A stretch of DNA of 37,856 bases from Spirochaetia bacterium (lineage in GTDB: Bacteria; Spirochaetota; Spirochaetia; Treponematales; Treponemataceae). The stretch's first letter is position 1; each line of letters begins with the position of its first letter. The translations under genes were made by a program, and so were the position numbers. Location of the stretch: the NCBI GenBank assembly GCA_900770075.1, contig CAAGIZ010000048.1:1-37856 (forward strand). Reading direction: 5' to 3'. Positions 6,563 to 14,236 of the stretch are shown here, one piece after another. The notes under the pieces are model-generated. The model worked only from the letters and a program-made list of their open reading frames with translations. It searched no databases and was not told where the DNA came from.

Positions 6563-8194
6563 ATGAACATGATTGGAACTTTTTGGTCGCTGGTGCCGCC
6601 GATTGTGGCTATTGCGCTGGCTCTCATCACTAAGGAAGTGTATTCTTCCCTTTTTATCGGTATTTTAATCGGGGCTGTCTTCTATTCTGTAAGCGTAGGC
6701 TCCGGTTTTTCCGGTTTTATTGCCCATCTTCTGAACAACACTGTGGGCGAAGGGGACGAGGCTGCAACTTACGGTCTTATTTCCTGCATTTCTGACAGCT
6801 ACAATGTGGGTATTCTGGTCTTTCTTGTAATTCTGGGGACAATGGTTGCCCTTATGAACAAGGCCGGCGGCTCTGCTGCCTTCGGTAACTGGGCTAAAAA
6901 ACACATCAAATCCAAGGTTGGGGCTCAGGCTGCCACCATCTGTCTGGGAATTTTAATCTTTATCGACGACTACTTTAACTGTCTTACCGTCGGTTCGGTG
7001 ATGAAGCCTGTAACGGACAAATACGGCGTTTCCAAGGAAAAACTTGCCTATCTTATCGACGCAACGGCGGCTCCGGTGTGCATCATCGCTCCCATTTCTT
7101 CCTGGGCGGCGGCGGTTTCCGGCTTTGTAACCGAGGGAGAAAACGGAATTGCCCTCTTCTGCAAGGCCATTCCTTTCAACTTTTATGCACTTTTTACGCT
7201 GGTAATGCTTTTCTGCCTTGTGTTCATGCGCTTTGAATACGGCGAAATGTCTAAATACGAGAAGGCCAAAGCCTTTTTGCAGGGCGGGGCTGACGGTTCG
7301 GGCAACACTGTCGCTGCGGAAAATGTTTCCGGCTCTGGTTCTGAGGGCGGTTCCGGTTCTAAAAGAAAGAAGGGTACGGTCTTGGACCTGGTGGTTCCGA
7401 TTGCAATCCTCATTGTTTTCTGCGTTACGGGAATGATTTATTCCGGCGGATTTTTCAGCGAAGGAGACTCTCACCTCAACTTTATCGAAGCCTTTGCCAA
7501 TTCGGACGCTTCCGTCGGGCTTGTAATCGGCTCTCTGGCAGGGCTTTTCCTTTCGGTAATCTGGTATCTGGTGCGGAACGTAATTTCCTTTAAATCTGCA
7601 ATGCTGTGTCTGACCGACGGCTTTAAGGCCATGGTTCCGGCAATCCTCATCCTCTGTCTTGCCTGGACACTCAAATCCATGACCGACAGTCTGGGGGCCA
7701 AAGATTTTGTCGCAGGAATAGTTTCCGGCAGTGCAGACAAGCTTCAGATGCTTCTTCCTGCCATCATCTTTGCAATTGCCTGTTTCCTTGCCTTTGCAAC
7801 AGGTACTTCCTGGGGAACTTTCGGCATTCTCATTCCGATTTGTATTGCCGCTTTCCCGGAGGGGTCTTTAAGGATAATCTCGATTTCTGCCTGTATGGCT
7901 GGTGCTGTCTGCGGTGACCACATTTCGCCGATTTCCGACACCACGATTATGGCAAGTGCCGGTGCCCAGTGCGACCACGTAAACCACGTTGCAACCCAAA
8001 TTCCTTACGCCATGACTGTTGCAGCCGTTTCTTTCGTAACTTTCATCGTTGCAGGCCTTACTTCAAAGATGAACATTGCTCTCTGTTCGCTAATTTCCCT
8101 CTGTTTTGGAGTTGCCCTGCTTCTGGCCGTCCTTGTGTTCTTCAAAAAACGCTCAGAAAAAGCCGTGGCACAGTCAGCGTCAGACCGTAAATGA
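6563..8194 (+). CDS. nhaC: Na+/H+ antiporter, NhaC family
   Basis: A multispanning inner-membrane antiporter of the NhaC/ion transporter superfamily, expected to exchange Na+ for H+; other family members exchange organic acids or amino acids. The protein is about 543 residues with a dozen hydrophobic segments. Family hallmarks are FIDDYFNCLTVGSVM, DATAAPVCIIAPISSWAA, ATGTSWGTFGILIPI and GDHISPISDTTIM. A Gly/Ser/Glu/Lys-rich hydrophilic loop near residue 240-275 separates the two transmembrane halves and is longer than usual. The start is ambiguous: ATG 6563 lies 11 bases after AGGAG, and a TTG at 6557 lies 5 bases after it; ATG is preferred here. It is followed by a repeat element and a clear terminator. 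Substrate specificity beyond the family is inferred. Confidence 0.93.
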   Translation: MNMIGTFWSLVPPIVAIALALITKEVYSSLFIGILIGAVFYSVSVGSGFSGFIAHLLNNTVGEGDEAATYGLISCISDSYNVGILVFLVILGTMVALMNKAGGSAAFGNWAKKHIKSKVGAQAATICLGILIFIDDYFNCLTVGSVMKPVTDKYGVSKEKLAYLIDATAAPVCIIAPISSWAAAVSGFVTEGENGIALFCKAIPFNFYALFTLVMLFCLVFMRFEYGEMSKYEKAKAFLQGGADGSGNTVAAENVSGSGSEGGSGSKRKKGTVLDLVVPIAILIVFCVTGMIYSGGFFSEGDSHLNFIEAFANSDASVGLVIGSLAGLFLSVIWYLVRNVISFKSAMLCLTDGFKAMVPAILILCLAWTLKSMTDSLGAKDFVAGIVSGSADKLQMLLPAIIFAIACFLAFATGTSWGTFGILIPICIAAFPEGSLRIISISACMAGAVCGDHISPISDTTIMASAGAQCDHVNHVATQIPYAMTVAAVSFVTFIVAGLTSKMNIALCSLISLCFGVALLLAVLVFFKKRSEKAVAQSASDRK

Positions 8195-8224
8195 CGGAAT
8201 TTCTAAAAGTTTTTTTTGGGTGGT

Positions 8225-8325
8225 GGAGCACATCCACTGCCCGCGACCGACCAACCGGGGTTCCGTGCAGAAGCACTTCATTGCCTTGCGGCAACGGCTG
8301 CGCCGCCCCTAATGTTCGGGCTAAG
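8225..8325 (+). repeat. GC-rich intergenic repeat element, copy 3
   Basis: It starts GGAGCACATCC and ends GGGCTAAG, as in copies 4 and 6. It contains GGTTCCG, a CATT block, a short palindrome (TTGCC-TTGC-GGCAA) and ACGGCTGCGCCGCC. It begins 30 bases after the nhaC stop and precedes its terminator. Confidence 0.85.
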
Positions 8326-8350
8326 TTCTTTTTTTTAAGCTAAAATCCAC

Positions 8351-8376
8351 TCCCCGCGCGCCGGGGATTTTTTTTT
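8351..8376 (+). terminator. Rho-independent terminator after nhaC
   Basis: The stem TCCCCG/CGGGGA with loop CGCGC (8351-8367) is followed by nine T residues on the plus strand. It lies in the convergent gap before the end of the helicase gene. Confidence 0.8.
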
Positions 8377-8431
8377 GCAGAAAAGCCTGGGTTGGGCTGA
8401 GTATCGCTTCAAAGTGTTAATCAGCACTTCC

Positions 8432-10783
8432 CTAGTCTTTTATGCACTCAAGGCTTTTGTACTGATACTTAGGCAGGAATTTTTTTATTCCCCCGCTTTC
8501 AAACTGCACCGTAACGGCGTATTCCTCTTCGGCTGTGGTAAGGGTAGAAACGATTACCCCGTAGCCGTAGTCGTCGTGGTAGACTCTGGTTCCCCGACAG
8601 TACCTGCGCCTGATGGGGTCTGTTTCCGTGTCCGGGTGGCTGAGCCCCAGATTTCCAAAATCGCCGTTGTGGGAAGCACTGGCATTCTGCCCCGAAGTCT
8701 TTTTAAATCCAAAGGGAAGGTGCCCTAGTATTTTAAGTTTGTCCGGGTTTATTTCCTGGAGGAAAGGGCTTGGAGACATGTATTCGGCACGTCCGTACAT
8801 AACCCGCCTTGCACAGGCAGTCATGTAAAGTTCGTCCTTTGCCCGGGTTATTCCCACATAGCACAGTCTGCGCTCTTCTTCCAGTTCGTTTCCGTACTTG
8901 TCCTGCCGTGGAAAAATTCCGTATTCCATTCCCGTAATCACCACCCGGTTAAATTCCAGTCCCTTGGTGTTGTGCAGGGTGATTAAGGTTACGCTGTCCG
9001 GCTGCTCCTGCCCTTCTGCTTCTTCAATCGTTCGGTCAAGTTCTATATGGTCAAGAAATTCCAAAAGCCCTTCAGCAGTCAAATCGTAAAAAACAGCCGA
9101 ATTGGAAAGTTCCTGTATGTTTGCATCCCTCTGGGTGCCGGCAATCTCATCTTTTTCTGAATAATAGGCTTTTAACCCTGTCTTTTCGGCAATAAGGTCT
9201 ATCAAAACGGAAAGTTTTTCCACGCCGGCTACCGGCTCCGCCTTTTCCTCCAAAATCCGCCCATTTTCTTCCTGCTGGCGGCTGTTTTTTTCCATCTTTT
9301 CTCGGAAAAAATCCATTATTTCCACAAAGGAATTTATTCCTTCCCTTGCTTTTTTAGAAAAAGCAGCAGCGTTCTGGCGGCAGGCTTCCAGATAGTTCAG
9401 TGGAGCGGAGTTTTCTTCCGCCACCGGCTCTGATGAAGGCGACTGTGCAGCAAGGTTTTCCTGCTCCTGAGCATAGCGGTTCTGGCGGTACAGTTCTATA
9501 AGTTTTTCCTGAGAAGAAGCACCTATTCCCCGGGCCGGCTTATTCACTATCCTTCTGAAAGAAATTTCGTCTTTTGGATTTGCCAGCAGGGCAAGATAAG
9601 CCAGCATATCTTTAATCTCTTCCCGTTCGTAAAATTTCAGGGAGCCTACAATGCGGTACGGTATTTTTCTGCGCAGAAATTCTGACTCAAAGCCCATGGA
9701 CTGGGCGTTGGTTCTGTAAAGGATTGCCCAGTCGCTGTATGGAGTGCCTTTGCTGTAGGTCTGCTCTATCAGGTCTCCGCAAAACTGGCACTCTTCGTTT
9801 TGGTCAGGCAAGAATGCAAGGACAGGAAGTTTTCCTTTTCCCCGCTCAGCCCTCAAAGTTTTTCCAAGCCTTGAAGAATTGTTTTTTATAACGTCGTCTG
9901 CCACAGAGAGGATTTCTGCCTTTGAGCGGTAATTGCTTTCCAGACAGATGATTTTTGTGCCCGGAAAATGGTTTTTAAACTGGAGGATGTTTTGGACTTC
10001 CGCCCCCCGGAACCTGTAAATGGACTGGTCGTCATCACCCACAACACAGACATAGGTCTGTTCACCGGCAAGCACCTGCAAAAGCCGGAACTGTGCCACG
10101 TTGGAATCCTGATATTCATCAACCATTATCACCCGAAAGCGGTTTTGTATGCGGCGGCGTACTTCTTCATTCTTTTCCATAAGGAGCATGGGAAGGAGTA
10201 TCAGATCCCCAAAATCCACATTGCCGGTTTCCCTAAGGCGGGACGTATAGTTTGAATATATTTTTACAAAATCATCTTCGTCGTCGATTTCTTCCCCCAG
10301 TTCTTCCATAAGGACTGCAATTTCATCGGGGTCATTTTCTGTAAGGGCGTAATCCTTGCACAGGCTTATGAGATGAGCGTAGTGAGAGGTCTGTTTTCTT
10401 GTCAGGCTGGGATTTGCCTTTGAAAGGAGGGTTACCATGTCGTCGTCATCGTAGACGGTAAAGTTAGAATCCACCCCCGCCTGAGAGGCAAAGAGCCGCA
10501 AAAACCAGGCTCCGAAGGAGTGAAAAGTCCTTATCTGGCAGTAAGTTGCCCGGCTGTCCAGAGCCACTGCCCTCTGCTGCATTTCGCTGGCGGCTTTTTT
10601 TGTAAAAGTTACGGCAAGAATCTGATAAGGGTCTACGTTTCTCTGTGCAATAAGATAGGCAATTTTTGTGGTAATTACTCTGGTTTTTCCTGAACCGGCA
10701 CCTGCCAAAATTAAAAGAGGCGAACCTTCATGCTCAACGGCCGCCCGCTGTTCGGGGTTCAAAACGCTCAAAAAATCTTCCAT
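8432..10783 (-). CDS. pcrA: ATP-dependent DNA helicase, UvrD/PcrA type (SF1A)
   Basis: A 3'-5' DNA helicase acting in excision repair, replication restart and transcription-coupled repair. All SF1A motifs are present in the 783 residues: Q motif LNPEQRAAVEH near the start, Walker A GAGSGKTR at 28-35, TFHSFGAWFLR (Ia/Ib area), VDEYQDSN at 221-228, GDDDQSIYRFRGA at 249-261, NYRSKAEIL (motif IV), TLHNTKGLEFNRVVI (V) and LCYVGITRAKDELYM (VI). The last ~60 residues (RRYCRGTRVYHDDYGYGVIV) match the Tudor-like RNA polymerase-binding tail of PcrA, which favours pcrA over rep. A polar insert with QSPSSEPVAEENSA lies in the 2B region. It is the last gene of the ftsH-lolA-rodZ-rimO run, 65 bases after rimO. 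Confidence 0.95.
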   Translation of the reverse strand: MEDFLSVLNPEQRAAVEHEGSPLLILAGAGSGKTRVITTKIAYLIAQRNVDPYQILAVTFTKKAASEMQQRAVALDSRATYCQIRTFHSFGAWFLRLFASQAGVDSNFTVYDDDDMVTLLSKANPSLTRKQTSHYAHLISLCKDYALTENDPDEIAVLMEELGEEIDDEDDFVKIYSNYTSRLRETGNVDFGDLILLPMLLMEKNEEVRRRIQNRFRVIMVDEYQDSNVAQFRLLQVLAGEQTYVCVVGDDDQSIYRFRGAEVQNILQFKNHFPGTKIICLESNYRSKAEILSVADDVIKNNSSRLGKTLRAERGKGKLPVLAFLPDQNEECQFCGDLIEQTYSKGTPYSDWAILYRTNAQSMGFESEFLRRKIPYRIVGSLKFYEREEIKDMLAYLALLANPKDEISFRRIVNKPARGIGASSQEKLIELYRQNRYAQEQENLAAQSPSSEPVAEENSAPLNYLEACRQNAAAFSKKAREGINSFVEIMDFFREKMEKNSRQQEENGRILEEKAEPVAGVEKLSVLIDLIAEKTGLKAYYSEKDEIAGTQRDANIQELSNSAVFYDLTAEGLLEFLDHIELDRTIEEAEGQEQPDSVTLITLHNTKGLEFNRVVITGMEYGIFPRQDKYGNELEEERRLCYVGITRAKDELYMTACARRVMYGRAEYMSPSPFLQEINPDKLKILGHLPFGFKKTSGQNASASHNGDFGNLGLSHPDTETDPIRRRYCRGTRVYHDDYGYGVIVSTLTTAEEEYAVTVQFESGGIKKFLPKYQYKSLECIKD

Positions 10784-10848
10784 TTTTACCTTCCGTTGTT
10801 TTTATCAGCACCGTTGCAACGGCCGATCAGGTGCCCTTAGCCAGCCCC

Positions 10849-12366
10849 TTATGCCTGCCCCTTGCCGTTTATCTCCTGGGCAAACTGCAGCTGCGGGCGG
10901 CGGATTTTTTTGTTAAGAGGGCTGTCGCAGACAAAATCTCCATTTAAATCCACGGTTCCTGCGCTGTTTATGTGAACCCGCACCAGCCTGCCGGAAACCA
11001 CAGCCCCGCTCTGTGAGGAATCCGACCGGTCGTAGTTTACGACAACCGCTCCGTCCACCTCCGGCGCCTGAAACCACGCCCGACCTATGGCAATTCCCTC
11101 GTCAGGAGAATCTTCGTTTTGTGCAAGGACTTCTTCTATTAAAACGTCGTAATCTTTTCCGCATCTGTCCTTCAACCGTGCCGCGGTGATTTCTTCCTGC
11201 AGGGCAACCAGCCTGTCCGCCCTCTGTCCTGCCGTCTTTGCCGGAACCTGTTTTTTAAAATCATAGGCCGGGGTGTCGTCCTCTCTGGAATAAGGAAAAC
11301 AGCCTGACCAGTCCGTGCGAATTTCCTCAAGAAAAGAGAGCGTATTTTCCGCCTGCTCATCTGTTTCGCCGGGAAAACCTGCAAGAAAAGTCGTTCTTAT
11401 TGCCGCTTCCGGGAAAACCCTTCGGATTTTTTCGATTATGCCGGCATATTTTTTTCGGTTTCCTGTTCTGTGCATGTTCAGGATAATCTGGTCATCACCG
11501 CTCTGAAAAGGAATGTCAAAGTAAGGCAAAAACCTTTCATCAGCCTTTATTACAGGCAGGATGTCTTCGTTAAAGTGATCCGGGTGAATGTAAAGCAGGC
11601 GCAGCCGGAAGGTTCCTTCAATTCCGGAAATTTTCTTGAGCAGGGTACAAAGCCCCGATTCTCCAGCCTCGTCCTCGTTTTCGCCAACGCTTCCCGGTGT
11701 TCCGGCAGGAAGAGACGTACGCCCCGTTCCAAAAACATTGTCGTTTCTGCCGGTTCCGTAAGCCGCCAGATCCTGCCCGATAAGATTGATTTCGTACACA
11801 CCCTTTTCGACCAGCATTTTTATCTCTTCTAAAATTTCGCCAGCCGGACGGGAGCGCAGTTCTCCCCTTATGACAGGAATTGCGCAGAAAGAACAGCGGT
11901 TGTTGCAGCCCTCGGTAATCTTTACAAAGGCAGTTCCTGCAAAGGACAGCAAAAGTTTTCTGTTTGCCCCGCATACGCCTTTCTGTTCAAACTTATGCAC
12001 AGGCCGTTTGTCCTGCATAACCTCTCTGGCAGTAACGATGATTTTTTCCAGATCGCCGTTGCCAAAAAAACCGTCAGCTTCGGGAAGGCTTTCGTTTAAA
12101 TCCTTTGCATAGCGTTCTGCAAGGCAGCCTGCCAGAAGAATTTTAGCCTTGGGATAGTTTTTTCTTGCATTGAGGACGGCTTCGATACATTCAGTCTTTG
12201 CAGATTCAATAAAGCCGCAGGAATTTACTATGATTAAATCCGCTTCAGAAGGCTCAAAAGTCTGCTCCCATTCCTCAGTTCCTGTCAGATGGGAGATTAA
12301 AATTTCTCCGTCCACCTGATTTTTTGCACAACCGTGCTGATCTATAAAAAATTTAGTCGATTTCAT
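10849..12366 (-). CDS. rimO: Ribosomal protein S12 methylthiotransferase RimO
   Basis: A radical-SAM enzyme that adds a methylthio group to a conserved Asp of ribosomal protein S12, using two 4Fe-4S clusters. The N-terminal cluster ligands are C13 (QHGCAKNQVD), C50 (NSCGFIESAK) and C81 (LAGCLAERY). The radical-SAM motif is C154, C158 and C161 in TEGCNNRCSFCAIP. NSCGFIE and CSFCAIPVIRGELRSRP are typical of RimO rather than MiaB. A C-terminal TRAM domain is present. At 505 residues it is longer than the usual ~440. The excess is mainly a Gly/Asn/Glu-rich insert about residues 215-245 and a basic tail. Its start overlaps the end of the rodZ-like gene by 14 bases, indicating coupled translation. 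Confidence 0.94.
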   Translation of the reverse strand: MKSTKFFIDQHGCAKNQVDGEILISHLTGTEEWEQTFEPSEADLIIVNSCGFIESAKTECIEAVLNARKNYPKAKILLAGCLAERYAKDLNESLPEADGFFGNGDLEKIIVTAREVMQDKRPVHKFEQKGVCGANRKLLLSFAGTAFVKITEGCNNRCSFCAIPVIRGELRSRPAGEILEEIKMLVEKGVYEINLIGQDLAAYGTGRNDNVFGTGRTSLPAGTPGSVGENEDEAGESGLCTLLKKISGIEGTFRLRLLYIHPDHFNEDILPVIKADERFLPYFDIPFQSGDDQIILNMHRTGNRKKYAGIIEKIRRVFPEAAIRTTFLAGFPGETDEQAENTLSFLEEIRTDWSGCFPYSREDDTPAYDFKKQVPAKTAGQRADRLVALQEEITAARLKDRCGKDYDVLIEEVLAQNEDSPDEGIAIGRAWFQAPEVDGAVVVNYDRSDSSQSGAVVSGRLVRVHINSAGTVDLNGDFVCDSPLNKKIRRPQLQFAQEINGKGQA

Positions 12367-13441
12367 TTACTACCAGCTTGTATTTTCCGTCAGTATCTTT
12401 TATCCAGCGTATATCCTGAACGATAACTTCTCCAGGCTTGGTTACTCCAAGGTCAATTGTCTTGGAAGCCGCAATAACCTGAAGTTTTACGGTGTTTCCG
12501 TTGGAAATCCAAAGCCGGACGCCGTTGCTTGCCGTCATGTTTACAGTGTCGCCGTTTGACAGATAGTCTTCAACAGCATCCTTTCTGTCCAGACGGTAGC
12601 GGAACAGACAGCCGGCACGGAAATCTGCCCGCACAGAAAAAGGATAGGCCCTTACGTCTTCAAGTATGACAGTCCGCTTTTGATTTTGAGGCAAATCTTC
12701 GATGCTCGGAATTTCCGAAGCCTTTGTTTCGCCCACGGCAGCATTTGCGACATTTTTGAGCATGATTCGTGCTTCAACACCCCGGTCATTTTTTTCAGTG
12801 GAAACATCAGAAACATAGGCGATAAGTTCTGGTTTTGAATCTCCATCCACATCAATTTCCAGTTCTTCAGAAAGTTCTATGTGCTGGACTCCAACAGGTG
12901 TTTCAAGCCCCATGTCATTTATGGTGTTTGCAACCGTAAGTATCACTTCTCCGCTGCCGGTGGTCAGCACAAACTGATCTCCCTTGTAGAAACGGCCTGC
13001 AAGAGTTTTTTCCGTAAGCTCATATTTTTTCGACTGAAAATCATTTTCCAGAGAAGCAAGGGCTGCATTTTTTTCAGAATTTTTCTTTACAAGCCACACC
13101 GCAAACACAGTTCCTCCGGCGACAAAAAGCAGAACCAGGACGCATATAAGCGGAAGAAGGAATTTAGGGCGGCTTCGGACGATAAGACCGTCAGGAACAG
13201 GCGACTCCTGCAGGGTTTTTGCATGGTAAAGCTGAATAAGCCTCTGGGAGTCCAGTCCAAGGTATTCAGCATAGTTTCTTAAAAAACCCACCAGATAAGG
13301 CTCACCGGGAAAGGCCGAAGCATTTTCTTCTTCCAAAGCCCGAAGGTAAGAGGAAGTGATGGAAGTTTCTCTGGAAATGGTTTCAAAATCCAGCCCCTTT
13401 TCTTCCCTTTTGTCTTTTAAAATTCCGCCATAACTTTCCAT
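12353..13441 (-). CDS. rodZ: RodZ-like cytoskeletal protein with helix-turn-helix, TM and DUF4115-type domains
   Basis: RodZ links the MreB cytoskeleton to the cell-wall machinery and sets cell shape. From the ATG at 13441 the 362-residue protein has an N-terminal HTH_25-type domain (ILKDKREEKGLDFETISRET, then EPYLVGFLRNYAEYLGLD). A single membrane span follows (FLLPLICVLVLLFVAGGTVFAVWLV), then a long periplasmic part. That part ends in a DUF4115-like segment (SNGVRLWISNGNTVKLQV, TKPGEVIV). ATG 13441 follows AAGGA by 9 bases and is preferred to an upstream TTG at 13480 that lacks a binding site. It lies 90 bases after lolA and overlaps rimO. Domain order supports RodZ; a direct morphogenetic role here is inferred. 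Confidence 0.85.
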   Translation of the reverse strand: MESYGGILKDKREEKGLDFETISRETSITSSYLRALEEENASAFPGEPYLVGFLRNYAEYLGLDSQRLIQLYHAKTLQESPVPDGLIVRSRPKFLLPLICVLVLLFVAGGTVFAVWLVKKNSEKNAALASLENDFQSKKYELTEKTLAGRFYKGDQFVLTTGSGEVILTVANTINDMGLETPVGVQHIELSEELEIDVDGDSKPELIAYVSDVSTEKNDRGVEARIMLKNVANAAVGETKASEIPSIEDLPQNQKRTVILEDVRAYPFSVRADFRAGCLFRYRLDRKDAVEDYLSNGDTVNMTASNGVRLWISNGNTVKLQVIAASKTIDLGVTKPGEVIVQDIRWIKDTDGKYKLVVNEID

Positions 13442-13531
13442 TTTTTGTATTCCTTGAAAAACTTTTTGTTCTGCACACAAAGGGCACCAGGAGAATGTAA
13501 TAAACGCATCCTGCCTGCCCCACCGTCCACC

Positions 13532-14215
13532 TTACTGCTCTGTAAACAGAAAGTTGTTGTAGTTGTTTGCCGAAGTCGGAGGATCGTAGATAAACCGCTG
13601 ATCCGAAATTCCCTGATTTAACGAATAATTTGAAAAATCAAACTGGAATTTTTCGTTTTGAGGGGTGATTGCTTCAATCCGCCGGATGAGTTTTGTCTCC
13701 GGCTGAACTGCAAGATTTATGTACCTGAAAGCCTCAGAAGTGTTGCGGCGGCTCAAAACCAGTTTTACAACCATTTCGTTGCTTCCTTCGTCCAAAGCCA
13801 CCGGTTCCTGACCGCTTTCGTAGGCTACGGAATAATACCGACTCATAAGGGAAAGTCCCTGGGCAGTTGCAAGGTTTGCCGCATTTCCAGTGCCAGACGA
13901 CTGAACATTCTGGTTCAAAATCGCAGCAGATTCAGGAAGATAAATCGTAAGCAAATCTCCGTTAAAACAGATTACCTGGTTTTCCGGCTTGGAAAAATCA
14001 ATGCGTAGGAGATCCGGGCGCTTAAAACTAACCCTGCCTTCCATAACTTTTTTAGCCGCCTTTATGGAAACATCGGCTTCGTAATCTTCAATTTTTCCGT
14101 ATTCAGCAGAAACAGTCTGAAAAAACGCCGCTGCCGTCAAAATTCCCTGCGCAAAGACAGAAAACCTGACCAGACAGCAAGAAATCAAAAATGTCAAAAT
14201 AAAAGTCTTTTTCAT
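13532..14215 (-). CDS. lolA: Outer-membrane lipoprotein carrier protein LolA
   Basis: A periplasmic chaperone that ferries lipoproteins released by LolCDE to the outer membrane. The 227-residue product has a cleavable signal peptide (MKKTFILTFLISCCLVRFSVFAQ). The LolA fold pattern follows: repeated beta strands with KKVMEGRVSFKRPDLLRIDF, QVICFNGDLLTIYLP, and a later helix/strand pair near RYINLAVQPETKLIRRIEAI. Length is close to family norm. It lies 21 bases downstream of ftsH with its own GGAG site. The window has two lipoprotein genes that would need such a carrier. Identification rests on pattern and length, since LolA is weakly conserved. Confidence 0.85.
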   Translation of the reverse strand: MKKTFILTFLISCCLVRFSVFAQGILTAAAFFQTVSAEYGKIEDYEADVSIKAAKKVMEGRVSFKRPDLLRIDFSKPENQVICFNGDLLTIYLPESAAILNQNVQSSGTGNAANLATAQGLSLMSRYYSVAYESGQEPVALDEGSNEMVVKLVLSRRNTSEAFRYINLAVQPETKLIRRIEAITPQNEKFQFDFSNYSLNQGISDQRFIYDPPTSANNYNNFLFTEQ

Positions 14216-14236
14216 AACCTTACCCGCTCTCCTTAC

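Noticed and set aside
10784..10848. Possible further copy of the GC-rich repeat between rimO and pcrA
   Set aside because: A palindrome CCGTTGCAACGG and a CTTAGCC block are present, but the remaining blocks are missing, so it may be a relic or chance.
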